DNA from: Qipengyuania spongiae
GTDB lineage: Bacteria; Pseudomonadota; Alphaproteobacteria; Sphingomonadales; Sphingomonadaceae
Direction of reading: 5' to 3'
NCBI RefSeq assembly: GCF_026168555.1
Contig: NZ_CP092471.1
Coordinates: 1,870,501 to 1,934,500, forward strand
Length of the DNA stretch: 64,000 bases
In this document: piece after piece, positions 24,232 to 33,178 of the stretch
How positions within the stretch are numbered: the stretch's first letter is position 1
Layout of the letters: every line of letters starts with the position of its first letter
Made by a program: the position numbers and the translations under genes
The notes under the pieces: generated by a model
Database searches by the model: none
Seen by the model: only the letters and a program-made list of their open reading frames with translations
Told to the model about the DNA's origin: nothing

Positions 24232-24831
24232 GTGGCAAGCAGGAAGCGTTTAAGCCCCGAGGAGTCACGCCTCGCCGCACTGGAGGCGGCGCGCCAGTTG
24301 CTGATCGAGACCGGGCCGCAATCGGTCACGCTCAAGGCCGTGGCAGCGCGGATCGGTCGCACCCACGCCAATCTGCTGCATCATTTCGGCTCGGCCGCCG
24401 GGTTGCAGAAGGCGCTGGCTGGTTATCTCGCAGGCACGGTGTGCGACACCATTGCGGAAGCGGTGCGGGCCAGCCGCGCTGGCCTCGGCAATCCGCGCGA
24501 GGTCGTGGATCTCGCCTTCGACGCTTTCGACAAGGAGGGGGCGGGCGCGCTTGCCAGCTGGATGATCCTGACCGGCAACGAGGATGCGCTGACGCCGATC
24601 GTGGAGACCATCCACCAGCTCGTCGACGAGATCGCTCCGGACGAGGCCGAGGGGCACGAATATGCCGGCCGCATCCATCAGGACACATTGGCTCTGGTAT
24701 TGATGGCGATGGGCGACGCGCTGATCGGCTCGGCCCTCGCGCGCTCGCTCGGCCTCTCGCCGTCGGCCGCGCGCGACCGGGCTGAGCGGATGCTCATCAA
24801 TTCTCTGGCGGCGGTCAGTCCGCCCTGCTGA
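24232..24831 (+). CDS. TetR family transcriptional regulator
   Basis: 199 residues from a GTG with an AAGGA site ten bases before it. The N-terminal helix-turn-helix reads AARQLLIETGPQSVTLKAVAARIGRTHANLLHHFGSA, where the recognition helix THANLLHHF replaces the more common x-x-x-LYYHF. The C-terminal ligand and dimer domain is helical and not assignable. It is divergent from and almost touching the hydrolase paralogue at 24201, and both hydrolase genes are the likely targets. The 3' end overlaps ygfZ, on the other strand, by 17 bases. Confidence 0.9.
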   Translation: MASRKRLSPEESRLAALEAARQLLIETGPQSVTLKAVAARIGRTHANLLHHFGSAAGLQKALAGYLAGTVCDTIAEAVRASRAGLGNPREVVDLAFDAFDKEGAGALASWMILTGNEDALTPIVETIHQLVDEIAPDEAEGHEYAGRIHQDTLALVLMAMGDALIGSALARSLGLSPSAARDRAERMLINSLAAVSPPC

Positions 24832-25555
24832 GCGCCGCTTTCTGCCAGGCGGGAAGCACTTCGGCGTCGATATCGTCCACCCGCAGGTGATCGACCGCTA
24901 GGCCGAGCTCGGAATAGGCGGATTTGCGACGCTTTTCTTCCGACCGGCCAATCGGCACCACGACCAGCCGGCGATTGACCTTCTGCCGCCAGTTCATCCG
25001 CGCGGTGTTTTCCTGGCCGATATAACAACCCTTATCGAAGGCGACGCCGTTCAGCTCGACCGCGTTGGTTTCCAGCCACAATATGTCCGCTAGGTCCGCG
25101 CGGGTCTCGGGCACGCCGAGCGCGAGGCGGTGCGCGGTCCAGGCATCGTCGGCGCTCTCGTCCGTGTCCGCCACCGGCGCGAGCCAGCGCTGCCCGAGCT
25201 CGGCGAGGCGCGGATCGGGTGCGCCGCCATCGCCCGGATGCGGTTGCCAGTGGACGGCGACATCCGGGTCGACCGCAATGTCGATCTGGCGGCGGAGGCG
25301 GTAGAGCGACAGCCGCTTCGCCAGATCCTCGGCCGCATCGGCCTCGCAATCGAGCAGCAGCTCGTTTTCACCAGCCGGCCAGACGAGGAAATCGAACATC
25401 GTCTTGCCCTGCGGCGTAAGCAGTGCGGCATAGACGGGCAGGGCCCTGGCAACGTCGTTGGTGACGAGGCCCTGGAGGAAGGCGGCGACGTCCTCCGCCT
25501 CGTCCTGCGGGGAAATACGCACCACGGCGCGGTCGAACAGGCGGGTTGCAGTCAT
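24815..25555 (-). CDS. ygfZ: Folate-binding protein YgfZ/CAF17 family
   Basis: 246 residues from the ATG at 25555. YgfZ binds tetrahydrofolate and helps repair or assemble certain iron-sulfur proteins. The signature K-G-C-Y-x-G-Q-E is present as [15 protein letters not shown] with the essential cysteine. The start region [11 protein letters not shown] and [15 protein letters not shown] match the GcvT-like fold. Compared with E. coli YgfZ (326 residues) the protein is shorter, as is normal in alphaproteobacteria. It is divergent from pyrC with about 190 bases between starts and overlaps the TetR gene at its 3' end. Confidence 0.92.
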   Translation of the reverse strand: MTATRLFDRAVVRISPQDEAEDVAAFLQGLVTNDVARALPVYAALLTPQGKTMFDFLVWPAGENELLLDCEADAAEDLAKRLSLYRLRRQIDIAVDPDVAVHWQPHPGDGGAPDPRLAELGQRWLAPVADTDESADDAWTAHRLALGVPETRADLADILWLETNAVELNGVAFDKGCYIGQENTARMNWRQKVNRRLVVVPIGRSEEKRRKSAYSELGLAVDHLRVDDIDAEVLPAWQKAALSRAD

Positions 25556-25746
25556 GTCCGCAAGCTGGGCTTTGCGGCGCGGCGGATCAAGTGCCACCTG
25601 TCCTACAGCGGCTCGGCGCGTTATGGGGCGGCGATGGCTTGCGATCTCTTCCTTCCCGTGCGGCATCCAGCCCCCGTGCACCCCCGGTCTTTTCCTCTTC
25701 TGGACAGTGTAACACCTGGTCCATGTCCTACAGGGGAGGGGTCCCG

Positions 25747-26781
25747 ATGACTCGCCTGACCATCCGCCGCCCAGACGACTGGCACCTCCACTTCCGCGAC
25801 GGCGAGACCATGCGCGCGGTGGTTCCCCACACCGCCCGCCAGTTCGCCCGCGCGATCGTGATGCCCAACCTCTCGCCGCCGGTCACCACCACCGCCATGG
25901 CAGGCGCCTATCGCGACCGCATCCGCGCCGCCGTGCCGGAAGGGCTTGAGTTCACGCCGCTGATGACCGCCTATCTCACCGATCACAGCGATGCCGACGA
26001 TCTCGCGGTGGGCCATGCGGACGGCGTGCTGACCGCGGCCAAGCTCTACCCGGCGGGCGCCACCACCAACTCCGCGAGCGGGGTTACGGATGTTGCCAAC
26101 ATCATGGGCGTTCTCGAGCGCATGGCCGCAATCGGAATGCCGCTCTGCGTCCATGGCGAGGTCGTCGATGCGGAGATCGACATCTTCGACCGCGAGGCGG
26201 TGTTCATCGACCGGGTCCTCGCACCGCTGGTCGCGCGGCTGCCCGAACTGAAGGTGATCTTCGAGCACATCACGACCTCCGATGCGGTCGCTTTCGTCGA
26301 GGGCAGCGGACCGAACGTCGCGGCCACGATCACTCCGCAGCATCTCCATATCAACCGCAACGCGATCCTCGTGGGCGGCATCCGGCCGCATATGTACTGC
26401 CTGCCGGTCGCCAAGCGCGAGGAACACCGGCTGGCGCTGCGCAAGGCGGCGACCTCCGGTTCAGACAGCTACTTCCTCGGCACCGACAGCGCGCCGCATC
26501 ATCGCGGGGCGAAGGAATCGGATTGCGGCTGCGCCGGCATCTTCAACGCGCCCTTCGCGCTCGAGAGCTACCTCCAGGTCTTCGACGAGGAGAACGCGCT
26601 GGACCGGTTCGAGACCTTCGCCTCGCTGGCGGGGCCGCGCTTCTACGGTTTTCCGGTCAATGCGGAGAGCGTGACGCTGGAACGCGGCGAGGTCTTGGTG
26701 CCGGGCGAGGTCGACGGGGGCGGTGAGCCGGTCGTGCCCTTCCACGCCGGCGAGACGCTGGGCTGGCGGATGGTCGGCTAG
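25747..26781 (+). CDS. pyrC: Dihydroorotase (type II)
   Basis: 344 residues, the usual length for the E. coli-type enzyme. PyrC closes N-carbamoyl-aspartate to dihydroorotate. Zinc ligands are His13 and His15 in DWHLHFRDG, the carboxylated Lys99 in [12 protein letters not shown], His in CVHGEV, His in IFEHITT, and the catalytic Asp in LGTDSAPHH. An AGGGG ribosome site lies eight bases before the ATG. It overlaps the convergent rarD gene by four bases. pyrE is the only other pyrimidine gene here. Confidence 0.97.
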   Translation: MTRLTIRRPDDWHLHFRDGETMRAVVPHTARQFARAIVMPNLSPPVTTTAMAGAYRDRIRAAVPEGLEFTPLMTAYLTDHSDADDLAVGHADGVLTAAKLYPAGATTNSASGVTDVANIMGVLERMAAIGMPLCVHGEVVDAEIDIFDREAVFIDRVLAPLVARLPELKVIFEHITTSDAVAFVEGSGPNVAATITPQHLHINRNAILVGGIRPHMYCLPVAKREEHRLALRKAATSGSDSYFLGTDSAPHHRGAKESDCGCAGIFNAPFALESYLQVFDEENALDRFETFASLAGPRFYGFPVNAESVTLERGEVLVPGEVDGGGEPVVPFHAGETLGWRMVG

Positions 26782-27701
26782 AGCGGCCGGGCCGCCGCCG
26801 AGCGGGCCCGGCTGCGGTGCCACAGGTCCCAGACGAAGATCGCCGCCGCCGCCCAGATGCAGGCGAAACAGGCGAGCTGGGCGGGTCGCAGTTCCTCGCG
26901 GAAGACGGTGAGACCGAGGATGAAGACCACGCTCGGCGCGAGGAACTGGACGAAGCCGAGCATCGAATAGGGCAGCCGCCGCGCCGCCACCGCGAACATC
27001 AGCAGCGGCACGGCGGTCACCACGCCGCCGAGCGCGATTGCCGCGCTGAGCCCGGGGGAGATTGCGAAAGCCGAGCCGAAGCGATCCGCATACCACCACA
27101 CGATCCCGGCGGAGGGCAGCAGCAGCAGTGCCGACTCGATGGTCAGTCCGGGCAGCGAGCCGACATCGAGCTGCTTCCTTACCAGCCCGTATGTTCCGAA
27201 ACTGACCGCAAGCGTCAGGCTGATCCACAAGGTCGTCAGCGCGCCGCCGGCCAAGAGGGCGACGCCGATCCCGGCGAGACCCACCGCGATCCACTGCGCT
27301 TGGCTAAGCCGCTCCTTCAGCAGCATCGTGCCGAGGAGCACGTTGAACAGGGGGTTGATGTAGTAACCAAGGCTGGCCGCCAGCACGTAACCGCTCTGTA
27401 CCGCCCAGACATAGGTGAACCAGTTGATCGCGATGAGGACCGAAGAGAGCAGAAGGCGAGTAAGGACTCGGGCGTTCGTCAGTGCGGCCCTGATCTGGGG
27501 CCATTGCCGACGGAACAGCACGATCACGATGCAGACCGGCAGCGTCCAGATGATCCGCCAAGCGACAAACTCGATTGGCGGCACTTCGGCCACGAGCAGC
27601 AGGTAAAGTGGGAAGAAGCCCCAGATCACATAGGCGCCGATCGCGGCGTAGAGGCCGGTTCGCGATTCGGATCGGGGTGGGCTCGCGCCGGGTTCGTTCA
27701 T
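26778..27701 (-). CDS. rarD: EamA family transporter RarD
   Basis: 307 residues with ten membrane helices, the fold of drug/metabolite transporters. The protein follows RarD closely: [19 protein letters not shown] at the start, [38 protein letters not shown], and [15 protein letters not shown] near the end. RarD is linked by name to chloramphenicol sensitivity in Pseudomonas, but the substrate of most members is unknown. The ATG at 27701 is preferred; the open frame above it is not membrane-like and lies in the gap to the next gene. Confidence 0.92.
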   Translation of the reverse strand: MNEPGASPPRSESRTGLYAAIGAYVIWGFFPLYLLLVAEVPPIEFVAWRIIWTLPVCIVIVLFRRQWPQIRAALTNARVLTRLLLSSVLIAINWFTYVWAVQSGYVLAASLGYYINPLFNVLLGTMLLKERLSQAQWIAVGLAGIGVALLAGGALTTLWISLTLAVSFGTYGLVRKQLDVGSLPGLTIESALLLLPSAGIVWWYADRFGSAFAISPGLSAAIALGGVVTAVPLLMFAVAARRLPYSMLGFVQFLAPSVVFILGLTVFREELRPAQLACFACIWAAAAIFVWDLWHRSRARSAAARPL

Positions 27702-27895
27702 GTCGAGGCCGCTAGGCTTCCCGTCCCCGCATCGCAAGCACGGGGAATGGCAGGCAAAATCGGGAAATCGAAAAAAAATGCGTATCTGACAGCGTGGTTG
27801 CAGCCCGTTCAGATAAGAGGACCTATTGATGAACGTGTTCCAAGGGTGAACTCTTCCCCCTCGGGGTTCAGGGACCAACAGAAAGGACTGTCGCC

Positions 27896-28348
27896 ATGTT
27901 CAACTCGCTCAAGACCACCGGCCTTGCCATCGCTGCCGGAAGCCTCGCTCTCTCCGCCCCCGCTTCGGCCGCGCCTGCTACGCACGCCGCCGCCGCTACG
28001 CCGTTCACATCGTACGGCCAGCAGACCCCCGTCTACGGCGACACGAGCTTCGACCAGTATCGCGGCCGCTGGGACGATCGCCGCTACGGCCGCGGCGATC
28101 GCTACAACAGCCGCTATGACGACCGCGTCTATCGCGACACCCGCGTGTGGCGCGGAAATGACGGCCGTTATTACTGCCAGCGCAAGGACGGCACGACCGG
28201 CCTGCTGATCGGCGGTGCCGCCGGTGCCCTGCTCGGCCGCGAGATCGCCGGACGCAACGGCGACCGCACGCTCGGCGCGATTCTCGGCGCCGCCGGCGGT
28301 GCGCTGCTCGGCCGCGAGATCGACCGCGGCGGCAGCAAGTGCCGCTGA
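27896..28348 (+). CDS. Glycine-zipper 2TM domain protein, exported
   Basis: 150 residues. A signal peptide (MFNSLKTTGLAIAAGSLALS, cut near ASAAP) is followed by a Tyr/Arg/Asp-rich region (YRGRWDDRRYGRGDRYNS) and a C-terminal pair of glycine-zipper helices, TGLLIGGAAGALLGREIAG and LGAILGAAGGALLGREID, which are close internal repeats. Such proteins (PF05433) sit in the periplasm or outer membrane and are often induced by envelope stress; the exact task is unknown. A GAAAGGA ribosome site precedes the ATG. A strong hairpin lies about 65 bases after the stop. Confidence 0.88.
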   Translation: MFNSLKTTGLAIAAGSLALSAPASAAPATHAAAATPFTSYGQQTPVYGDTSFDQYRGRWDDRRYGRGDRYNSRYDDRVYRDTRVWRGNDGRYYCQRKDGTTGLLIGGAAGALLGREIAGRNGDRTLGAILGAAGGALLGREIDRGGSKCR

Positions 28349-28411
28349 ACTGACCTCACCGGTTCCGGCCGTGCCCACCCGCGGCCGGTACGCGGCACCC
28401 ACCGGGCCGCG

Positions 28412-28464
28412 GAAGGCGCCGTCTCCTGCCTTGCTGAAGGGCGGGGGCGGCGTCTTCAATATTT
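28412..28464 (+). terminator. Terminator after the glycine-zipper gene
   Basis: A long GC-rich stem (about 28412-28430 with 28440-28457, with G-U pairs and one bulge) is followed by AATATTT. It lies in the 216-base gap between two envelope protein genes. Confidence 0.6.
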
Positions 28465-28564
28465 CTGGGTTCGACCGTCCCGCACTGGCGCAGGCGACGG
28501 TTGGGTCTGGCATCCGGCCCCGTTGGCAGGCTATTCGGCGGCCAACTCAATCGGAGACACATTG

Positions 28565-29278
28565 ATGCGCCTTCCCCTCCTGTTCGCCGCAGCCCCCCTC
28601 GCGCTGCTCGCCGCCTGTTCCGGTGGTGACGACACGCAGGACGAGGCGGGCGAGCGCGATGCGGCGAGCCAGGCTGCGCTCGACGAGGATTTGGCCAGCG
28701 ATCCCGATCTTGCCGGAAGCAACGAGGGCAATGCGGCCTTGACCGGATCGAGCGACGGCAGCTTGCCGCAGATCGACACCTCTCCCGAGGCGGTTACGGC
28801 CGCTCGCACGAGAGCGATGGAAATGATCGGCGGCACCGGCGCGCTGCGCCGGGCAGGCAGTCCCCGCGAACTCGACCGCGGAGAAAACGCGACTCCCGCC
28901 ATGCGCCAGGCCGCGATCGCTGCGGTCGAGCCGGGCGGGCAGGACTGCGCCTCCCGCGTCGAATACACCACCGCCTGGGCTGCCAAGCTGCCCGGTGCCT
29001 TCCCGGTCTATCCACGCGGAAACACGCGTGAGGCCGCGGGTACGGACGAAGGCAGTTGCAGTCTGCGCGTCGTCACTTTCCGCACCCCGGTTCCGCTCGA
29101 CGACGTACTCGCCTTCTACAACACGCGCGCGCAGGCCGCCGGTTTCAACACCGAGCATGTGAAGGCCGCAGGCGACAACATATTGAGCGGGGTCAAGGGA
29201 CGCTCTGCCTATGTCGTCTACGGGCGCCGTCTGCCGAATGGCATAACCGAAATCGATCTCGTCACCAGCATCCAGTGA
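28565..29278 (+). CDS. Putative lipoprotein of unknown function
   Basis: 237 residues. The signal MRLPLLFAAAPLALLAAC ends in a clear lipobox (LLAAC, Cys18), so the mature protein is lipid-anchored. An acidic linker (Asp, Glu, Ala, Ser) runs to about residue 80. The C-terminal half looks folded: DCASRVEYTTAWAAKLP, FPVYPRG, LRVVTFRTPVPLDDVLAFYNTRAQAAGF and SAYVVYGRRLPNGITEIDLV, like small domains that bind a partner in the periplasm. I know no function. The ATG at 28565 is the only start giving a signal sequence. Confidence 0.8.
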   Translation: MRLPLLFAAAPLALLAACSGGDDTQDEAGERDAASQAALDEDLASDPDLAGSNEGNAALTGSSDGSLPQIDTSPEAVTAARTRAMEMIGGTGALRRAGSPRELDRGENATPAMRQAAIAAVEPGGQDCASRVEYTTAWAAKLPGAFPVYPRGNTREAAGTDEGSCSLRVVTFRTPVPLDDVLAFYNTRAQAAGFNTEHVKAAGDNILSGVKGRSAYVVYGRRLPNGITEIDLVTSIQ

Positions 29279-29297
29279 CGAGGCCGCTCGGGGTCGA

Positions 29298-30713
29298 TTA
29301 GCCTTCGGAAAGCCCGATGCCGATGCTCGCGCGCGGCTGAGCCATCTCCGTGCTGGCGACCGGATAGGCGCAGTAATCCGCGGCGTAGAAGGCGGCCGGG
29401 CGATGATTGCCCGACAGGCCGATACCGCCGAAGGGCGCGGCGGAGGAGGCGCCGTTGGTCGGCCGGTTCCAGTTGATGATTCCAGCGCGGATCTCGTTCC
29501 AGAAGGTCTCGAAATCCCTGGGCTGTCCGCCAATCAGCGAAGCCGACAGGCCGTAGCGCGTGGCATTCGCCTCTTTGATAGCCTCGTCGAAGTCGCGCAC
29601 GCGGATCACCTGCAGCAGCGGGCCGAAAAGTTCGAGGTCGAGCCTCTCGTTCATATCGGTCGCATCGAGCATTGCCGGGCTCAGGAAAGGCAGGCCTTCC
29701 TTCAGGCGCCGCATGTGCATCAGCGGCGTCGCGCCGCGATTCATCAGAGCGACGAAGCTGTCGCACAGCAGGTCCGCGGTTTCGTTGTCGATCACCGGAC
29801 CCATGAAGGGCTGAGGGTCGGCGAAGGGTTCGTCGACGATCAGGCGGCTGGCGAGGTTCTTCACCGCCTCGACGATCTGATCATACATCGAATCGACCAC
29901 GATCAGCCGCCGTGCCGCGGTGCAACGCTGGCCGGCCGAGGTGTAGGCCGACTGGATGATCGTGGCGGCCGCGTCCTCGAGCTTGGGCGTATCGAGCACG
30001 ACGATCGGATTGTTGCCGCCCATTTCGAGCGCGACGATCTTGCCCGGTTCACTGGCGAGCTTGCGGTTGATCGCGATCCCTGCGCGGGCCGAGCCGGTGA
30101 AGAGCACGCCATCGACCAGCCAGTGGCCGACCAGTTCCTTGCCTTCCTCCGGTCCGCCGATCAGGCACTGGACCACGCCCGCCGGAATTTCCGCCGCATG
30201 GAAGCACTTGACCAGGAATTCGCCCGTCGCAGGCGTTCTCTCGCTGGGTTTGAAGATCACGGTGTTGCCGGCGATCAACGAAGGGACGATGTGCCCGTTC
30301 GGCAGATGCGCCGGGAAGTTATACGGCCCGAGCACCGCCATCACGCCGTGGGGCTTGTGGCGAACGGCGGCGGTGCCCTGTAGAGCGCTGTCGAGCTTCT
30401 TGTTGCCCGTGCGCTCGGCATAGGCGGTGATCGAGATCTCGACCTTGTTGATGACCGCCTCGACTTCGGTCCGCGCTTCCCACAGCGGCTTGCCGGTCTC
30501 GCGCGCAATGAGTTCGGCGAAGGGATCGGCCTGCTTGCGCACTTCGTTGGCGAAGCGGCGCATGAACTCGATCCGCTGGGCGAGCGGGCGGCGCGCCCAT
30601 CCGGCGAGCGCCTCGCGCGATTGTTCGATTGCGGCATCGACGTTGCCGATCGACCCGCTCCAGAACTCTTTGCCGGTGGCCGGCTCGATCGAAACGATCT
30701 GTGTGTCTGACAA
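29298..30713 (-). CDS. astD: Succinylglutamate-semialdehyde dehydrogenase
   Basis: 471 residues from a TTG at 30713. AstD oxidises N-succinylglutamate semialdehyde in the arginine succinyltransferase pathway. Compared with E. coli AstD the match is close along the whole length: ETGKPLWEARTEV, VLGPYNFPAHLPNGHIVPSL, VALEMGGNNPIVV (general base Glu), TSAGQRCTAARRL (nucleophile Cys) and PFGGIGLSGNHRPAAFYAADYC. The start is uncertain: the frame stays open for 43 more codons to a TTG touching the selO stop, but that stretch is unlike the family. No astA, astB, astC or astE gene lies nearby. Confidence 0.92.
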   Translation of the reverse strand: MSDTQIVSIEPATGKEFWSGSIGNVDAAIEQSREALAGWARRPLAQRIEFMRRFANEVRKQADPFAELIARETGKPLWEARTEVEAVINKVEISITAYAERTGNKKLDSALQGTAAVRHKPHGVMAVLGPYNFPAHLPNGHIVPSLIAGNTVIFKPSERTPATGEFLVKCFHAAEIPAGVVQCLIGGPEEGKELVGHWLVDGVLFTGSARAGIAINRKLASEPGKIVALEMGGNNPIVVLDTPKLEDAAATIIQSAYTSAGQRCTAARRLIVVDSMYDQIVEAVKNLASRLIVDEPFADPQPFMGPVIDNETADLLCDSFVALMNRGATPLMHMRRLKEGLPFLSPAMLDATDMNERLDLELFGPLLQVIRVRDFDEAIKEANATRYGLSASLIGGQPRDFETFWNEIRAGIINWNRPTNGASSAAPFGGIGLSGNHRPAAFYAADYCAYPVASTEMAQPRASIGIGLSEG

Positions 30714-30838
30714 TTTATCGTACCCGTTGTCTTGTGGGCATCCGCGCCACGCCCGGATCCCGTTTCGTGCGTCGCGCTTCAGGATAAGCGCAATGTGATC
30801 GGCTTCCAAACCGGAAAAGTCAGCCGGCGAAGTCGCGT

Positions 30839-32239
30839 TCAAGCCGGAAGCGAGGCCGGCGATGGGGGAACGCCGTGCGCCTCGCCAGCCCGCCGGATCG
30901 AAGCGACTTTCTCTTTGAGCACCGTCCAGTCGTCACGTTCGTCGATTGCCGACCAGATGGCCTCGACTTCCTCGATCAAGAGCGATTGTGGGGCGGTCTC
31001 GTTCCAATAGGGATGATCGTGTCCCGTCGGATTGCGACCGGCGAGGGCTTCGGCAAGCGGGCCGCTGGCGTTTCGTCCGCCGCGATGGCGGTGGAAAAAT
31101 GCGCTCGGCTCCAGCCCGCTCTCGCTCATCGCCTGCTCACTCGCGGCGAGCAGCGCGGCGTCGGCCTCGGGTCCGGCGCTCTCGACGCCGAGCCGCCAGC
31201 ACCAGCGACGGCCCACGGCTTCGGTATAGAGCGGCCCGAACCGATCGAGCGCGGCGATCAGCGGCGGCGCGTCGGTCAACAGCCTCAGCGCGACTGCCAG
31301 TTGCGCGCAATTCCAGTGCACCGCCTCGGGCTGACGTCCGAAGGCATAGAGCCCCGCATGGTCGAAATAGGCGGCGGTAAAGCCCGGATCCCAACGCGGC
31401 AGGAAGCGCCAAGGCCCGTAATCGAAGCTCTCCCCGGTGATGTTCATGTTGTCCGTGTTGAGCACGCCGTGGACGAAGCCGGCGACCATCCAAGCCGCCG
31501 CACAGTCCGCCAGCCGTTCGACAACCTGATGCATCAGCCGCACCGCCGGCTCGTCGCGGCCGGGCGCGTCCTCGGGTGGGGGCGGGCCGGGAAACTGGGC
31601 CAAGCAATAATCGACCAGCGCGGCCATGTGATCGCGTTCCTCCAGCGCGAGGAGACGCTGGAAAGTGCCGATCCGGATATGTCCGTGGCTGAGCCGCGTC
31701 AGCACCGCGGACCGGGTGGGCGAGGGCTCGTCGCCGCGCTGCAATTGCTCGCCGGTCTCGATGACGGAGAAGGTCTTCGAAGTGTTCACTCCGAGCGCTT
31801 CGAGCATTTCCGTGGCGAGGATCTCCCGCACTGCCCCTTTCAGAGTCAGCCGCCCGTCGCCGCTGCGGCTCCACGGCGTGCGGCCGGACCCCTTGGTGCC
31901 GAGATCGAGCAAGCGGTCCTCGCGGTCGCGCAGCTGGGCAAACAAGAACCCCCGCCCGTCGCCGATCTCGGGATTGTACACGCGGAACTGATGGCCGTGA
32001 TAGCGCAGGGCGAGCGGCTGGGGCAGATTGTCTGGAAGTGGCGCGAACCTTCCGAAATGCGCGACCCACCGCTCGTCGGATAGATCGGCGAGGCCCACGG
32101 TCCTCGCCCAGCGGTCGTTGCGGAAACGCAGCTCGGTGCGGGGAAAATCCGCGGCTTCGACCGGGTCGGCGAGCCAGTCCGCCAGAGCGGCGATCGGCGT
32201 GTCGGGACGATAGGCGGCAGGATCGGGACGGTCACTCAC
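30839..32239 (-). CDS. selO: Protein adenylyltransferase SelO (YdiU)
   Basis: 466 residues from a GTG at 32239. SelO is a pseudokinase that flips ATP in its pocket and adds AMP to Ser, Thr or Tyr of target proteins, in mitochondria and bacteria mainly under oxidative stress. The sequence has the family motifs: LALRYHGHQFRVYNPEIGDGR, DLGTKGSGRTPWSRSGDGRLTLKGAVREIL, GFVHGVLNTDNMNITGESFDYGPW (metal-binding Asn and Asp), and the C-terminal LIEEVEAIWSAI. It ends shortly after that, without the selenocysteine or cysteine motif found in eukaryotes. The frame continues far upstream but there it is antisense to the next gene. Confidence 0.94.
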   Translation of the reverse strand: MSDRPDPAAYRPDTPIAALADWLADPVEAADFPRTELRFRNDRWARTVGLADLSDERWVAHFGRFAPLPDNLPQPLALRYHGHQFRVYNPEIGDGRGFLFAQLRDREDRLLDLGTKGSGRTPWSRSGDGRLTLKGAVREILATEMLEALGVNTSKTFSVIETGEQLQRGDEPSPTRSAVLTRLSHGHIRIGTFQRLLALEERDHMAALVDYCLAQFPGPPPPEDAPGRDEPAVRLMHQVVERLADCAAAWMVAGFVHGVLNTDNMNITGESFDYGPWRFLPRWDPGFTAAYFDHAGLYAFGRQPEAVHWNCAQLAVALRLLTDAPPLIAALDRFGPLYTEAVGRRWCWRLGVESAGPEADAALLAASEQAMSESGLEPSAFFHRHRGGRNASGPLAEALAGRNPTGHDHPYWNETAPQSLLIEEVEAIWSAIDERDDWTVLKEKVASIRRAGEAHGVPPSPASLPA

Positions 32240-32314
32240 TTGCTGACAGTGGGGCGGCGTACGGCTCGGCGCAAGGGCTCGCAAAGCGCGGGCAAAGCCT
32301 GTATCGGCGCGCGG

Positions 32315-33178
32315 ATGGATGCTCCCTACACCGACCGGACCTGGCAGAGCGCCGATGGCCTCGACCTGCATTTCCGGGATTATCCGGGTCCCAGCGACCG
32401 GCCTCCAATAGTTTGCCTGCACGGCCTGACTCGCAATTCGCGCGATTTCGAAGGGCTCGCCGCGCATCTCTCGCCCGAATGGCGCGTGCTGGCGCTCGAC
32501 ATGCGGGGGCGGGGCAAGAGCGACTACGCGCCCGACAGCGCGAGCTATGCGCCACCGGTCTATGTCGCCGATCTGATGGCGCTGCTCGATGCCGAGGGAA
32601 TCGACCGCTTCGTCGCGATTGGGACCTCGATGGGCGGTCTGATGACGCTGATCGTCGCCGGCTCGGCGCCGGAGCGGCTGGCAGGCGCGGTAATCAACGA
32701 TATCGGACCGGACGTCGATCCGGAAGGGCTCGACAAGATCAGGTCCTATCTGGGGCAGGGGCGCAGCTTCGCCACCTGGATGCACGCCGCCCGTGCCCTG
32801 GAGGAAACGCACGCCGCCGCCCACCCCTCCTACACGCTCGAGGACTGGCTGGTGATGGCCAAGCGCAGCATGATCGTGTGCAGCAACGGGCGCATCGCCT
32901 TCGATTACGACATGAAGATTGCCGAGCCGATCCTTGCGGCACAGGAAGCGGCGGTGCCGCCGGACCTTTGGCCGCTGCTGGCCGGACTGAAGGACAAGCC
33001 GGTCCTGCTGGTTCGCGGCGGACTGTCCAACATCCTGTCCGCCGACACGCTGGCGCGGATGGAGCGAGAACTGCCGCAGGCGCAGACCGTCACCGTCGAG
33101 GATACGGGCCATGCTCCCACGCTCGACGAGCCCATCGTGCGCGCGGCGATCGACGCTTTGCTGGCCCGTATCGCATGA
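32315..33178 (+). CDS. Alpha/beta hydrolase (serine type)
   Basis: 287 residues from the ATG at 32315. The core has PPIVCLHGLTRNSRDFEGLA (oxyanion loop), LALDMRGRGKSDYAPDSASY, the nucleophile elbow IGTSMGGLMTLI with the catalytic Ser, and DTGHAPTLDEP with the His. This is a typical small esterase/lactonase-like hydrolase; the GTSMGG elbow with a following helix is common in sphingomonads. The substrate is unknown. Upstream translation in the same frame is Arg-rich and poor, so the inner ATG was taken. Its stop overlaps the glycosyltransferase start (ATGA). Confidence 0.9.
   Translation: MDAPYTDRTWQSADGLDLHFRDYPGPSDRPPIVCLHGLTRNSRDFEGLAAHLSPEWRVLALDMRGRGKSDYAPDSASYAPPVYVADLMALLDAEGIDRFVAIGTSMGGLMTLIVAGSAPERLAGAVINDIGPDVDPEGLDKIRSYLGQGRSFATWMHAARALEETHAAAHPSYTLEDWLVMAKRSMIVCSNGRIAFDYDMKIAEPILAAQEAAVPPDLWPLLAGLKDKPVLLVRGGLSNILSADTLARMERELPQAQTVTVEDTGHAPTLDEPIVRAAIDALLARIA

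Noticed and set aside
27702..27895. Sigma-EcfG-type promoter (GGAAC/GTT) before the glycine-zipper gene
   Set aside because: GGAAC occurs only on the wrong strand and lacks the second box at the right spacing.
30714..30842. 43-codon N-terminal extension of astD up to a TTG overlapping the selO stop
   Set aside because: The extension does not resemble the family and reads like intergenic DNA; the TTG at 30713 gives a normal length.
32240..33112. Extension of selO far upstream on the minus strand
   Set aside because: It is antisense to a clear serine hydrolase gene; the GTG at 32239 gives the normal SelO N-terminus.
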